Below, in pieces: positions 41,979 through 50,153 of a stretch of 64,000 nt of DNA. The notes under the pieces were generated by a model. It ran no database searches, was not told the DNA's origin, and saw nothing but the letters and a program-made list of their open reading frames with translations. Each line of letters starts with the position of its first letter. Position 1 is the first letter of the stretch. The translations under genes were made by a program, and so were the position numbers. Source of the DNA: Alloscardovia criceti DSM 17774 (GTDB lineage Bacteria > Actinomycetota > Actinomycetes > Actinomycetales > Bifidobacteriaceae); the NCBI RefSeq assembly GCF_000376885.1, contig NZ_AQXR01000011.1, positions 186,001 to 250,000 of the forward strand, given 5' to 3'.

Positions 41979-42413
41979 CTAGAAGCGGTCCTGCCAATCC
42001 GGCTCAATGCTCTGAGGTGGTAAGCCTGAGAGTTCTGATAACTGTCGCACAATTTCATCGCGGATAAGAATATCCAATTCGGTGCGGTTTCGTGCGCGAA
42101 ATTCTATAGGCTTCCTATACAGGGCAATGCGTGCGGGAATGCCGTGGCGGGAGGGAAAACTCTGGGATAAATGGACACGATAATCTTCCCAGGACAGTGG
42201 ATCAGAAGGAGGCACATCTTCTACAGCACACTCCACATGGGTGAAAAGCTGAGGCCAAGCGCGCTTGAGGCGTGTAATTTGAGCTAAAACTTGTTTGTCA
42301 AAATACCCTGCAGATGTGCGGTATAACGGCAGATGCGTGCCAAAAACAGGCTGACGCAAACCGCGACCATGACGATTGCGGTATATGCGCTTATCCCAAG
42401 GAAGCTCTTTCAT
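41979..42413 (-). CDS. Zincin-like metallopeptidase family protein with degenerate active site
   Basis: Member of the small metallopeptidase family whose bacterial relatives carry HExxH. Here the equivalent helix reads IRDEIVRQLSELSG, so both His ligands are missing and the protein is probably not a protease. I recall that other actinobacterial members are similarly altered. The length is about 144 residues from ATG 42413. That start is chosen because TATGCT lies 7 nt upstream on the minus strand (leaderless); ATG 42434 and GTG 42455 are alternatives with no SD. Convergent with the DUF5719 gene, divergent from the HAD fusion gene. Confidence 0.75.
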   Translation of the reverse strand: MKELPWDKRIYRNRHGRGLRQPVFGTHLPLYRTSAGYFDKQVLAQITRLKRAWPQLFTHVECAVEDVPPSDPLSWEDYRVHLSQSFPSRHGIPARIALYRKPIEFRARNRTELDILIRDEIVRQLSELSGLPPQSIEPDWQDRF

Positions 42414-42471
42414 ACCATCGAGCATAGCAGTCATTGAGCATAGAAGACATGGCACACAGTCGGCTTCTTGT

Positions 42472-42498
42472 TACAATGAAGTACAGGAAAGGAGGCAA
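42472..42498 (+). promoter_or_regulatory. -10 element and strong RBS of the HAD fusion gene
   Basis: TTGTTACAAT carries a -10 hexamer TACAAT (42472-42477). AGGAAAGGAGG (42485-42495) is a near-ideal Shine-Dalgarno sequence 4 nt before ATG 42500 and fixes the start against the in-frame TTG at 42434. Confidence 0.6.
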
Positions 42499-42499
42499 T

Positions 42500-43591
42500 A
42501 TGAGTGCACAGATTGCCGTTGTGCAAGCTCCGGATGTGGATATTGATGCTTGCGCTTCGGGCGTGAAACTGCTGGCCTTTGATTTGGACAACACCTTAGC
42601 GCGTTCTAAAATGCCCATGACTCAAGAAACCACGCATTTATTTGCTTCCTTAACGCATATTATGCCAGTGGCCATCGTGACGGGTGGCCGCTATGAGCTC
42701 ATCGAATCCCAAGTTTTGGACACTGTTATAGGGCATGCGTATGCGGATAACCTCGACTTGCTTCCAACCACGGGCACCTCTTACTACAGCTGGAATGGGC
42801 GAGCGTTTGAGCGCGTGTATGCGGTGGAATTGAGTGTGCAGCAAAAGACGCGCGCTTTTCACGCCTTAGAATCCTGTGCGCGCGCATTAGGGTATTGGTA
42901 TGAGAATACGCAGGGGCCACGCATCGAGGATAGAGGAAGTCAGGTTACTTTTTCTGCTCTCGGATCGGCAGCTCGCCTCGAGGACAAGGAGACCTGGGAT
43001 AGTGATGGCGTGAAGCGGCAACTCATGGCTGACCAGGTACAGCAGCTCCTGCCGGATCTCACTGTGCGCGTCGCCGGTGCTACGAGCATCGATATTTCTC
43101 AGCGTGGTTTGGATAAGTCCTATGCCGTACAGCAGCTGGCTCGACTGCATAAGATTGATGTGCAGGACATCGTTTTTGTGGGCGATCGTATGACGCCGGG
43201 TGGTAATGATTATCCTGCAGCTCAAGCAGGCACACGTGCGGTCAGTGTTACAGGACCGGACCAGACGAATATTTTTATGAAAGATTTTATGCAGGCTTTT
43301 ACGCATGGTTTGCGCATTGATTCCATAGAGCATCAGGCGTGGCTTCATGATGAGCCTCTTTCTATCTCGGATGCAGAATTTTCTTTGCTTTTAGCGCTTC
43401 TTCACGCGCAAGGGGAGACGGTTAGCCGTCAGCAGCTCATGAAAGATGCATGGGGATACGATGATTCGGGCGATACGCGGCTACTGAGCGTATCTATTGC
43501 ACGCCTGCGTGCCGTTTTAGAGGATAATCCTCAGATGCCACGACGTATTATTACGGTGCGCGGTGGTGGGTATCGCCTCGTCTTTTCGTAG
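42500..43591 (+). CDS. HAD-IIB phosphatase fused to an OmpR/PhoB-type winged-helix domain
   Basis: Two-domain protein of 363 residues in one uninterrupted frame. Residues 20-270 are a HAD-IIB hydrolase (phosphomannomutase/SPP-like): motif I DLDNT with D28 and D30, motif II T61 in IVTGG, motif III K206 in RGLDKSYA and motif IV FVGDRMTPGGNDYPA with D229 and D237, all intact. Residues 285-363 form a Trans_reg_C winged helix: SDAEFSLLLALL, VSRQQLMKDAWGY, recognition helix region GDTRLLSVSIARLRAVLE and wing ITVRGGGYRL. There is no receiver domain. A sugar-phosphate-responsive DNA-binding protein is the obvious hypothesis; simple fusion with independent activities is the alternative. Neighbours are a zincin-like gene and comF. 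Confidence 0.88.
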   Translation: MSAQIAVVQAPDVDIDACASGVKLLAFDLDNTLARSKMPMTQETTHLFASLTHIMPVAIVTGGRYELIESQVLDTVIGHAYADNLDLLPTTGTSYYSWNGRAFERVYAVELSVQQKTRAFHALESCARALGYWYENTQGPRIEDRGSQVTFSALGSAARLEDKETWDSDGVKRQLMADQVQQLLPDLTVRVAGATSIDISQRGLDKSYAVQQLARLHKIDVQDIVFVGDRMTPGGNDYPAAQAGTRAVSVTGPDQTNIFMKDFMQAFTHGLRIDSIEHQAWLHDEPLSISDAEFSLLLALLHAQGETVSRQQLMKDAWGYDDSGDTRLLSVSIARLRAVLEDNPQMPRRIITVRGGGYRLVFS

Positions 43592-43668
43592 TTTTTCTTT
43601 TGATACCGCGAGTTACTCACATTCGTTCACAATGCTTGGATGAAGTGGATGCTGTGTGCTTCATCTTC

Positions 43669-43674
43669 TAGGCT
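43669..43674 (+). promoter_or_regulatory. -10 hexamer of comF
   Basis: TAGGCT ends exactly 6 nt before ATG 43681, with no SD in between. It lies beside a 7-bp inverted repeat (GATGAAG 43639 / CTTCATC 43665) that may terminate the preceding gene. Confidence 0.35.
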
Positions 43675-43680
43675 AAGCTT

Positions 43681-44442
43681 ATGCTTTTCTCCCTTTTGCA
43701 ATTATGGCGAGCACTGCATCTGGTGCTTTTCCCGCGACGTTGTGCCGGCTGCGGTGTATTCGATGAAATCCTCTGCCCGCTGTGTCAGCGTGAATTTTGC
43801 TCTTTCATGAAGCGTCGGATTGTGCAATCCTTTACCGTGTATTCTTGTGCGCCTTATAGTGAGCCGGTGCGTTCGAGTATTCTCTCGTGGAAGGACCATG
43901 GGGATGAGGAATTGGATGCACTGTTTTCCGCCTTTCTTGAGCGGCGCTGCGTGAGCGTTCTGAATATGGCAGCTAGTGAACGCTATAACACCAGTACGGA
44001 TACGCCACGCTCACTGTGCATTGTGCCCGTACCATCTTCACCCCAGTCGGTCAAAAAACGAGGACGCCTTCACATGCTTCCACTAGCGCGCCATCTGGTT
44101 GAACGGTTAAATGTGCGCTTTTTACACGATGAATTTCCACTTAGCGCTCATGTATGCACCTGTCTGAGCATGGATAAGCACGTCCATAAGTCCGTAACGA
44201 GATCAACGAAAAAATCACGTTCGCAACGTCTCAATAAGGGGCTCCTCATCACCGCCTCTCATGAACTCAACCATAGTCAGGTTATTCTGATCGATGACAT
44301 TATCACCACAGGCTCTACCGTGCGTGCTTGCGTGCGCATACTGCGTGCTCAAGGCGCACATATTGTGGCTGTCTGTGCCCTCGCCGATGCCGATAAAAGC
44401 AATACGGAGCATGCCGATATTGAAGGCAATACAGATGCTTAA
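43681..44442 (+). CDS. comF: ComF family phosphoribosyltransferase-like protein
   Basis: ComF/GntX family protein of 253 residues. An N-terminal zinc-ribbon (CAGCGVFDEILCPLC, cysteines at about 21-37) is followed by a type I PRTase fold with the PRPP-binding motif VILIDDIITTGSTV (about 201-214). In competent bacteria ComF is needed for DNA uptake across the membrane; in non-competent actinobacteria its job is unclear. In mycobacteria comF lies near mtrAB-lpqB. The stop overlaps the convergent umuC stop by 4 bp. The start fits a leaderless mRNA. Confidence 0.88.
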   Translation: MLFSLLQLWRALHLVLFPRRCAGCGVFDEILCPLCQREFCSFMKRRIVQSFTVYSCAPYSEPVRSSILSWKDHGDEELDALFSAFLERRCVSVLNMAASERYNTSTDTPRSLCIVPVPSSPQSVKKRGRLHMLPLARHLVERLNVRFLHDEFPLSAHVCTCLSMDKHVHKSVTRSTKKSRSQRLNKGLLITASHELNHSQVILIDDIITTGSTVRACVRILRAQGAHIVAVCALADADKSNTEHADIEGNTDA

Positions 44443-45821
44443 GCCTTTACCGTCAGCATTTCCGACCAGCAGGTCGTAGCGCGTGGGGAGAGGCGTGCAC
44501 GTTTCATCGTCCATGAAGCACCCGTATCCGCATTCGTTCGCCCTTTACCACGAATGCCACCATAGCCAATGCCCACACGGAAAGAGCCGAAACGTTGACG
44601 GGCAGTTTCGAGCACCTCGTTGATGCCTTTATCGTACTGAGCTTCGAAAACATCGAGGGGACGATAGCTATCCGCATCGATAAGTCCTTGTAAAACTACG
44701 CCTGCACGCACATAAGGCGCAGAAGGAACGATGTCTTTTTCGATACACTGATAAGCAGATTTAGCGATAATAAGCGGATCATTCGTTGGCTCAAAAGTCC
44801 CCAGACCATGAATATGTGAAGGAATATCTGAGGTATTAAAGCGGCTTGTCGAGCAAAAAACACTTACAGAGGAGCACAGACTTGACTGCCGATTCAGCCG
44901 ATTCGTCGCTTTTTGTGCGTACACGCTAATGGCTTGCCGTAAACCCTCCGCATCACGAATAGGGTGAGAAAACATGCGCGAACACATGATTTGAGTTGTG
45001 CGTTTGCCATCGAGAGCATTGTCATCCTCATCAAACGTATGGCAGGGAATTCCGCGTAATTCTAAAACAGTTTGTTGAAGATTAACGCGGAATTTTTTGC
45101 GGATAAGCACCGGATCACTATCGCGTAAATCGGCAGCAGTGGTAATGCCCATACTCATCAGTTTGGGCGCAAGACGTCGCCCAACACCCCAAATATCGCG
45201 CACACTGACATGCTTAAGAAAATGAGGATCGACACGTACTGCCTCATCCCAGCTCATAATGCCACGCACGCCCAAATGGTGCTTTGACCAGTGACTTACC
45301 ACCTTCGCCAAAGTACAGGTAGGCGCAATACCAATGGAAATAGGCAACCCCAGCCCTCTCCACACAGCCTCGCGCATCTGCGTACTTTTTTCTACAATGA
45401 GTGTCACATCCTCTTTGACGCGGAAAAAACATTCATCGATGGAATACACATGCTGCTCAGGGAAGAAAGTGCTCATAATATGCATCATGCGCGTAGATAA
45501 ACTCGCATACAGTTCATAATTTGAGCTACAGGCGATGACGCCCTGCTGTGTGGCCTTTTCACGAATTTTAAACCATGCAATGCCCTCGGGGATGCCCAAC
45601 CTCTTCGCCTCAAAACTACGCGCCACCACACAACCATCGTTGTTGGACAAAACCACCACGGGACGCTTATACAGGCGTGGGTCCACAACGCGCTCGCAGG
45701 AGGCGAAAAAGCTATCGGCATCGGCAAGGATAAACTGTGTGCTTGTGTGCGTAGCAGGCGAGGAGGGAGCGACGCGCAGAAGAGCATCCTCTGCTAGTGT
45801 TTCAGACCGAGAATTCATCAT
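44439..45821 (-). CDS. umuC: Y-family DNA polymerase, UmuC type
   Basis: Translesion DNA polymerase subunit of 460 residues. Catalytic acidic residues are in ILADADSFFASCE (N-terminal) and YSIDECFF, with the steric-gate region at DADSFFAS. NNDGCVVARS is a typical UmuC block, and IWGVGRRLAPKL is the HhH motif. The C-terminal little-finger domain follows, with a Ser/Thr-rich end. AAGGAG precedes ATG 45821. It lies 54 bp after umuD on the same strand, forming an operon behind a LexA box, so SOS induction is expected. Confidence 0.92.
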   Translation of the reverse strand: MMNSRSETLAEDALLRVAPSSPATHTSTQFILADADSFFASCERVVDPRLYKRPVVVLSNNDGCVVARSFEAKRLGIPEGIAWFKIREKATQQGVIACSSNYELYASLSTRMMHIMSTFFPEQHVYSIDECFFRVKEDVTLIVEKSTQMREAVWRGLGLPISIGIAPTCTLAKVVSHWSKHHLGVRGIMSWDEAVRVDPHFLKHVSVRDIWGVGRRLAPKLMSMGITTAADLRDSDPVLIRKKFRVNLQQTVLELRGIPCHTFDEDDNALDGKRTTQIMCSRMFSHPIRDAEGLRQAISVYAQKATNRLNRQSSLCSSVSVFCSTSRFNTSDIPSHIHGLGTFEPTNDPLIIAKSAYQCIEKDIVPSAPYVRAGVVLQGLIDADSYRPLDVFEAQYDKGINEVLETARQRFGSFRVGIGYGGIRGKGRTNADTGASWTMKRARLSPRATTCWSEMLTVKA

Positions 45822-45875
45822 AAGCTCCTTACTGAAATTCTGAAATGAAAAGGAGAAACCAACCTGAAACCGCGC

Positions 45876-46373
45876 TCAGAGCTGCCGCGAAGTTTGGACA
45901 CCGTGTGACGGCCTACGTGCCGGAAGAGCCGTGTGCGATGATTGGGCAAAATCACCGTGCGTTTCAAAATTAATCTTGAGGCGCTCGCACTGCGGATGAT
46001 AATTTCCGATTACAACGCCCCAGATAGTGACCGACTCGTCGAAATACAGCTGGATATCTGGGTATTGCTTATTTTCAGCATGGAGAACGGGATTGCCCTG
46101 AGCATCGGATGCAAGACGCTTGACAGTCAGCTCGCCATCCAAAGCCACGATGACAATATCGCCGTTTTGGGGGATAAGTGACCTATCGACGATAACGAGA
46201 TCCCCATCAAAAATGCCTGCGCCCTCCATAGAACTACCAGAAATGCGCACAATAAACGAGGTATCTGGGTGCACGATGACATTCGTATCAAAAGAGAAAT
46301 CACCTGAGAAATAATCTTGCGCCACCGAAGGAAAGCCTGCATGCACAGACTCCAGCGCAATAGGAATGCCCAT
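45876..46373 (-). CDS. umuD: UmuD-like S24 autoprotease (pol V subunit)
   Basis: LexA-fold self-cleaving protein of 165 residues without a DNA-binding domain. The cleavage site is A12-G13 in HAGFPSVA, the nucleophile Ser48 in GSSMEGAGI and the general base Lys85 in LTVKRLASD. After RecA-stimulated cleavage UmuD' activates UmuC. The start at 46373 has AAAGGTGG 5-6 nt upstream and lies 12 bp after the LexA box. The longer frame from 46481 would run through the box and is rejected. Confidence 0.92.
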   Translation of the reverse strand: MGIPIALESVHAGFPSVAQDYFSGDFSFDTNVIVHPDTSFIVRISGSSMEGAGIFDGDLVIVDRSLIPQNGDIVIVALDGELTVKRLASDAQGNPVLHAENKQYPDIQLYFDESVTIWGVVIGNYHPQCERLKINFETHGDFAQSSHTALPARRPSHGVQTSRQL

Positions 46374-46384
46374 AGCAACCACCT

Positions 46385-46402
46385 TTCGAACATTTGTTCG
46401 AA
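46385..46402. promoter_or_regulatory. LexA (SOS) box of umuDC
   Basis: TTCGAACATTTGTTCGAA is an 18-bp perfect palindrome that contains the actinobacterial/Bacillus-type consensus CGAAC-N4-GTTCG. It stands directly upstream of the umuD start on the minus strand. Confidence 0.88.
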
Positions 46403-46426
46403 TAATTTTTTCAGGTGCTCTGGACG

Positions 46427-46473
46427 AAAAAAGAGCTGAACGACATGCCAATATTTTCATGCCATTCAGCTCT
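46427..46473 (-). terminator. Terminator after the sensor kinase gene
   Basis: On the minus strand GAGCTGAATGGCATG pairs with CATGTCGTTCAGCTC (two mismatches) and is followed by TTTTTT. It separates the two-component operon from umuDC. Confidence 0.85.
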
Positions 46474-46503
46474 CTGCCCATAATTTCTAACTATTGCAGG
46501 GTC

Positions 46504-47613
46504 CTAAGCCTGCTCCATGTTTACACGTTCCGGAGGTGTGCTTTGCTCGATGTGCCATTTAGGTAAGGTGATTTCAAAGTTCACGCCGCGGCTGTCATCC
46601 ACTACTTGCACCGTTCCACCATGCAAGCCTGCAGCCCAACGTGCAATAGACAGGCCCAAGCCCGTACCGCCCGACATAGTGCCGGGGCGATTGCGGTGGC
46701 CCTTGACATAGCGGCGGAAAATATCGGAACGATCTTCGGGCGCAATCTGGGATCCAAAATTGATCACATTCGTCACAATATTGCCATGCAATTTATCTTC
46801 TCGCGTTTCGATGGCAATAGCCGTATTATCTGCCGAATGCTTCAATGCATTGGCGATGATATTCGTAAACAGCTGGCGTAAACGATCTTCATCGCCTTCC
46901 ATCCATAAACGCTCCGGCACGCGCAAATCGATATGATGATTATGACTCGAATCCGCAATCTCTAGCGGCATAATCACATCATCGAGGAATTCGCGCATAT
47001 TAAATTTAGAAATTTCCAAGCTGGCCGCCCCCGCTTCCATACGGCTTAAGTCCAGCAAGAAGGCGATAAGATCGCTTAAACGTTGGGTTTGATTGAGGAT
47101 GCCTTCCAAATTGGATGGAGTCGGTTCCACAACGCCATCGGCCATATTTTCCACCAAAGCCTGCAAAGCCGAAACCGGCGTACGCAATTCATGACTCACA
47201 TTAGCAATCAAATCGCGACGCATTTGGTCAGAATGCTCCAATTCATCCGCCATCATGTTAAAGGAACGAGACAGCTGACCAATTTCATCGTTACTATCCA
47301 AAGCCATAGACACGCGCACGGCATAATCACCCTGCGTTAAGGTCTCAGCCGCATCACGAATTTCTCGCAAAGGCGCCGTCAAACCTTGGGCGAAAATATA
47401 GGTAATGCCCAAAGCAATTGCAAGCGTAATCGGCAGTCCCACCCAGCCAGAAATGCCCAGCTTCAGCAAGCCCCAAGCAGATACAAAAGCGCTGAACGTA
47501 GCTAAGAAAATGAGGATACTCAGTTCAATTTTTAACGAAGAAATAATGCCTAGAGGACGGTACCAACTAAAACGGCGAGAAGACTTCTTTTTATCACGAA
47601 GACGAGGTTTCAT
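46504..47613 (-). CDS. Membrane sensor histidine kinase (HAMP, HisKA, HATPase_c)
   Basis: Classical sensor kinase of 369 residues. Two close membrane helices lie at about 24-72, so it has almost no extracytoplasmic sensor loop. A HAMP domain (about 72-125), HisKA with phospho-His in LIANVSHELRTPVSAL (His about 142) and HATPase_c with N box FTNIIANALKHSA and GTGLGLSIARW follow. The very small outer loop suggests sensing within the membrane or through other proteins. It is encoded 149 bp after its regulator, with a hairpin in the gap. The closest named type is BaeS/SenX3-like but not assigned. Confidence 0.9.
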   Translation of the reverse strand: MKPRLRDKKKSSRRFSWYRPLGIISSLKIELSILIFLATFSAFVSAWGLLKLGISGWVGLPITLAIALGITYIFAQGLTAPLREIRDAAETLTQGDYAVRVSMALDSNDEIGQLSRSFNMMADELEHSDQMRRDLIANVSHELRTPVSALQALVENMADGVVEPTPSNLEGILNQTQRLSDLIAFLLDLSRMEAGAASLEISKFNMREFLDDVIMPLEIADSSHNHHIDLRVPERLWMEGDEDRLRQLFTNIIANALKHSADNTAIAIETREDKLHGNIVTNVINFGSQIAPEDRSDIFRRYVKGHRNRPGTMSGGTGLGLSIARWAAGLHGGTVQVVDDSRGVNFEITLPKWHIEQSTPPERVNMEQA

Positions 47614-47647
47614 AAGAATCTAAATTCCACACAAGCTAGAAAATTTA

Positions 47648-47706
47648 AAAGCGCTACACCATGAATTTTAGAATCTGTAGGAGAAACTAAAACAGGGTAG
47701 CGCTTT
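47648..47706 (-). other. Intercistronic hairpin between response regulator and kinase genes
   Basis: AAAGCGCTAC (47648-47657) and GTAGCGCTTT (47697-47706) are perfect 10-bp complements, enclosing a second pair TTTTAG / CTAAAA. On the minus strand the second arm is followed by TTAAATTT. It could be a partial terminator or regulator-binding repeat, since TAGCGCTTT recurs upstream of the regulator gene. Confidence 0.5.
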
Positions 47707-47762
47707 CCTTATTACAGTTATAATCACAGTTACACTAAACGCGCAGGCATCCTATGAGCTGC

Positions 47763-48485
47763 TTACTGATCATCCGCAGGTGGCTCGAAAGCATAACCCA
47801 CACCATGCACGGTACGAATCATATCCGCACCCAGCTTATGACGCAGAGCCTTCACGTGAGAATCCACGGTACGCGTACCCGAGGCATCCACCCAATCCCA
47901 CACCTCTTCTAGAAGCTTTTCGCGGGTGAGAACGCTCTTAGGCTTGCGCGCCAACGTGGAGAGCAAATCAAACTCAGTAGGCGTTAAATGCACAATTTCA
48001 TCATTTAAGGTCACAATGCGCTGAGCTGGATCGATGACCAAATCGCCAAATTGCAGCACTTTCTCATTTTCAGAATTCTTTGCAATAACTTTTGCGCGCT
48101 CAACTCTACGTAGCAGAGCCTTACAACGCGCAATAAGCTCACGCATAGAAAATGGTTTCGTCATATAATCATCCGCGCCCGCGCTCAGGCCAATAATCTT
48201 GTCTGCCTCATCATCACGAGCTGTCAGCATCAAAACAGGCACAGGACGCGACGCCACAATGCGCTTGGTAGCCTCTAAGCCATCCATCACAGGAAGCATA
48301 ATATCCATGATGACCAAATCCGGCTTAATCTGAAGAGCAGCTTGAACAGCACTTGCGCCATCGCCAATAACTCGAGCGTTCCATCCTTCAGAAGCTAAAC
48401 GCTGAGCAATAGCCGTAGCAAGCGTAGGCTCGTCCTCCACAACGAGGATAGTGTGCTGCGAAGATCGCGTTGTAGGAGTATTCAT
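47763..48485 (-). CDS. OmpR/PhoB family response regulator
   Basis: DNA-binding response regulator of 240 residues. The receiver domain has VVEDEP, phospho-acceptor Asp in LVIMDIMLPVMDGLEA, MLTARDD and the Lys in YMTKPFS. The C-terminal winged helix is LTPTEFDLLSTLARKPKSVLTREKLLEEVW with the wing TVHGVGYAFE. The start at 48485 has AGAAAG upstream; the longer frame to 48533 lacks support. First gene of a pair with the kinase at 46504-47613. Direct TAGCGC repeats upstream suggest autoregulation. Confidence 0.92.
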   Translation of the reverse strand: MNTPTTRSSQHTILVVEDEPTLATAIAQRLASEGWNARVIGDGASAVQAALQIKPDLVIMDIMLPVMDGLEATKRIVASRPVPVLMLTARDDEADKIIGLSAGADDYMTKPFSMRELIARCKALLRRVERAKVIAKNSENEKVLQFGDLVIDPAQRIVTLNDEIVHLTPTEFDLLSTLARKPKSVLTREKLLEEVWDWVDASGTRTVDSHVKALRHKLGADMIRTVHGVGYAFEPPADDQ

Positions 48486-48525
48486 ATCGTAGCTTTCTTT
48501 GTAGATTGCTGTACTGATAACATAA

Positions 48526-48546
48526 TAGCGCAAACTATAGCGCTTT
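48526..48546. promoter_or_regulatory. Direct TAGCGC repeats upstream of the response regulator gene
   Basis: TAGCGC occurs at 48526 and again at 48538 (12 bp apart, about one helical turn), the second extended to TAGCGCTTT. OmpR-type regulators often bind such tandem repeats. The site lies 41 bp upstream of the start codon, between divergent carD and regulator genes. Confidence 0.4.
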
Positions 48547-48608
48547 GGGTGTCCTTGCTCTATGGCACACTGAACACATTGTAAATTTCGCTGGAGGACC
48601 TATTTTTT

Positions 48609-49205
48609 ATGGATTATAAGGTTGGCGATACAGTCGTTTATCCACGTCATGGCGCAGCACGTATCGAAGAAATTTCCGATCGAGAATTGCGCGGACAGAC
48701 CAAAAAATACCTGAAGCTTTCCGTTCTCTCATCTGATGGACTCGTAATCAATGTACCCGCAGATACCGTAGAAGAGCTGGGTGTTCGTGACATCGTCGAT
48801 GCGGTAGCAGTAGCAAAAGTCTTTGAAATTTTGCGCACGCCAATTGTTGAAGAAAAAACAAACTGGTCTCGCCGCTACAAGCTTAATCAAGAAAAAATCG
48901 CATCAGGAGATGTCAACAAAGTAGCAGAAGTCGTACGCGACCTCGCTCAGCGCGATGACAATGATCATGGTTTATCCGCAGGTGAAAAGCGCATGCTTTC
49001 TCGCGCTCGTACCATTTTGACCTCGGAAATTGCGTTGAGTGAAAAGTTGGAAGAAGAAGAAGCTCAGCGTCTGCTGGATGTGAACTTGGGCTATGAAAAG
49101 CCACGTCCCGGGGATGAAAAGCATCATGCCATGGCTCCAGAAGAGCCAGCAGACATGACGTTGCAGCGTGTAGAAGCCGAGGCAAAGGCCAGCAAGAAGA
49201 AGTAG
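48609..49205 (+). CDS. carD: CarD family transcriptional regulator
   Basis: RNA polymerase-binding factor of 198 residues that stabilises open complexes at rRNA and housekeeping promoters. The N-terminal Tudor-like RID (about 1-60; YKVGDTVVYPRHGAARIEEI) binds the beta subunit and the helical C-terminal domain (about 65-165) contacts the upstream edge of the bubble. The tail of about 30 residues is Lys/Glu-rich. GGAGG is 12 nt before ATG, rather far. Divergent from the two-component operon. Confidence 0.93.
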   Translation: MDYKVGDTVVYPRHGAARIEEISDRELRGQTKKYLKLSVLSSDGLVINVPADTVEELGVRDIVDAVAVAKVFEILRTPIVEEKTNWSRRYKLNQEKIASGDVNKVAEVVRDLAQRDDNDHGLSAGEKRMLSRARTILTSEIALSEKLEEEEAQRLLDVNLGYEKPRPGDEKHHAMAPEEPADMTLQRVEAEAKASKKK

Positions 49206-49254
49206 TTTTCTTTCCTGTACGCATGTGCGTTGCGTGTGCACTTATGCAACGTTT

Positions 49255-49293
49255 AAGGCTCAGATTCTGTTTTGTTCAGAGTCTGAGCCTTTT
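49255..49293 (+). terminator. Terminator after carD
   Basis: AAGGCTCAGATTCTG pairs with CAGAGTCTGAGCCTT (one T-G pair) around a 7-nt loop, followed by TTTT. Confidence 0.9.
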
Positions 49294-49333
49294 GCATGCC
49301 TTGCGTTCTTTCGTGCGCGGTTGTGCGCTCATC

Positions 49334-50152
49334 TTAGCCGCGCAGTGCCACAACTGCCTTTGTAATCAGCCACAGAGCCACGCTAATGCTGACGATGACG
49401 AAGCTTGGAGGCATATTAAACATCGTCGAAATGACCAGTCCGCCCCACATGGAAATCAGACATAAAATTATGGTGACCATAATGGAACGCATAGGCGAGC
49501 GCGTCAGCATCATGGCAGTATCTGCGGGTGTAATAACCAAGGCAAAGATGAGCAAGGTTCCTACCGCAGGCACGCTGACGGTAATAACGCCTCCCATCAT
49601 AATCATAAAAACAATGCTGAGCAGAGCAACGGGCACGCCTTTAGCCTGAGCTACGGTTTCGTCCAAGGAGCTAAACAGCAAGGGGCGGAAGATAATCAGC
49701 AGCGTTAGACACAGGATGACGTCAAAAAGAGCAAAAGTTATCAGCTGATCGTCCGTAATGGTGAGCACGGATCCGAAAAGGATGGATTGCATTTGTTTCG
49801 CAGCGCCTGAGGAGAGGTTGGAAAAATACAAACCCAGAGCCGTAGCAAAAGCGAGTACAGACCCGGTGGCAATTTCTCTTTCAGAGGCCTTTTTTCCTAA
49901 AGCTCCGATAACGAGTGCGCCGCCGATGGCAAAAATGCCCATGCCCCACAAAACAGGGATACCCAGCAACGCTGCTCCTGTAGCGCCTGGCATGCCAATA
50001 TGAGCTAGGGCGTGCGCGGCAAATGTCGATTTTCGAATAATGACAAAATAGCCCACAAGCCCTGCTGCAAGAGAAATAAGAATGCCTGCGATAAATGCGC
50101 GCTGTACGAATGTGGCTTGGAGAACCATCTGCCATTCTGGATTGTATTGCAT
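49334..50152 (-). CDS. Metal ABC transporter permease (ZnuB/MntB type)
   Basis: Inner-membrane permease of 272 residues with about eight helices, ABC-3 family. Conserved blocks are RKSTFAAHALAHIGMPGATGAALLG, the cytoplasmic loop DETVAQAKGVPVALL and VGTLLIFALVITPADTAMML. It starts one base after the ATPase stop, so the two genes are coupled. The ion is most likely Zn or Mn, and sequence alone does not decide. Confidence 0.92.
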   Translation of the reverse strand: MQYNPEWQMVLQATFVQRAFIAGILISLAAGLVGYFVIIRKSTFAAHALAHIGMPGATGAALLGIPVLWGMGIFAIGGALVIGALGKKASEREIATGSVLAFATALGLYFSNLSSGAAKQMQSILFGSVLTITDDQLITFALFDVILCLTLLIIFRPLLFSSLDETVAQAKGVPVALLSIVFMIMMGGVITVSVPAVGTLLIFALVITPADTAMMLTRSPMRSIMVTIILCLISMWGGLVISTMFNMPPSFVIVSISVALWLITKAVVALRG

Positions 50153-50153
50153 A

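Noticed and set aside
46374-46481. Upstream extension of umuD adding 36 residues
   Set aside because: It would translate through the LexA box and the kinase terminator; a good SD supports the ATG at 46373.
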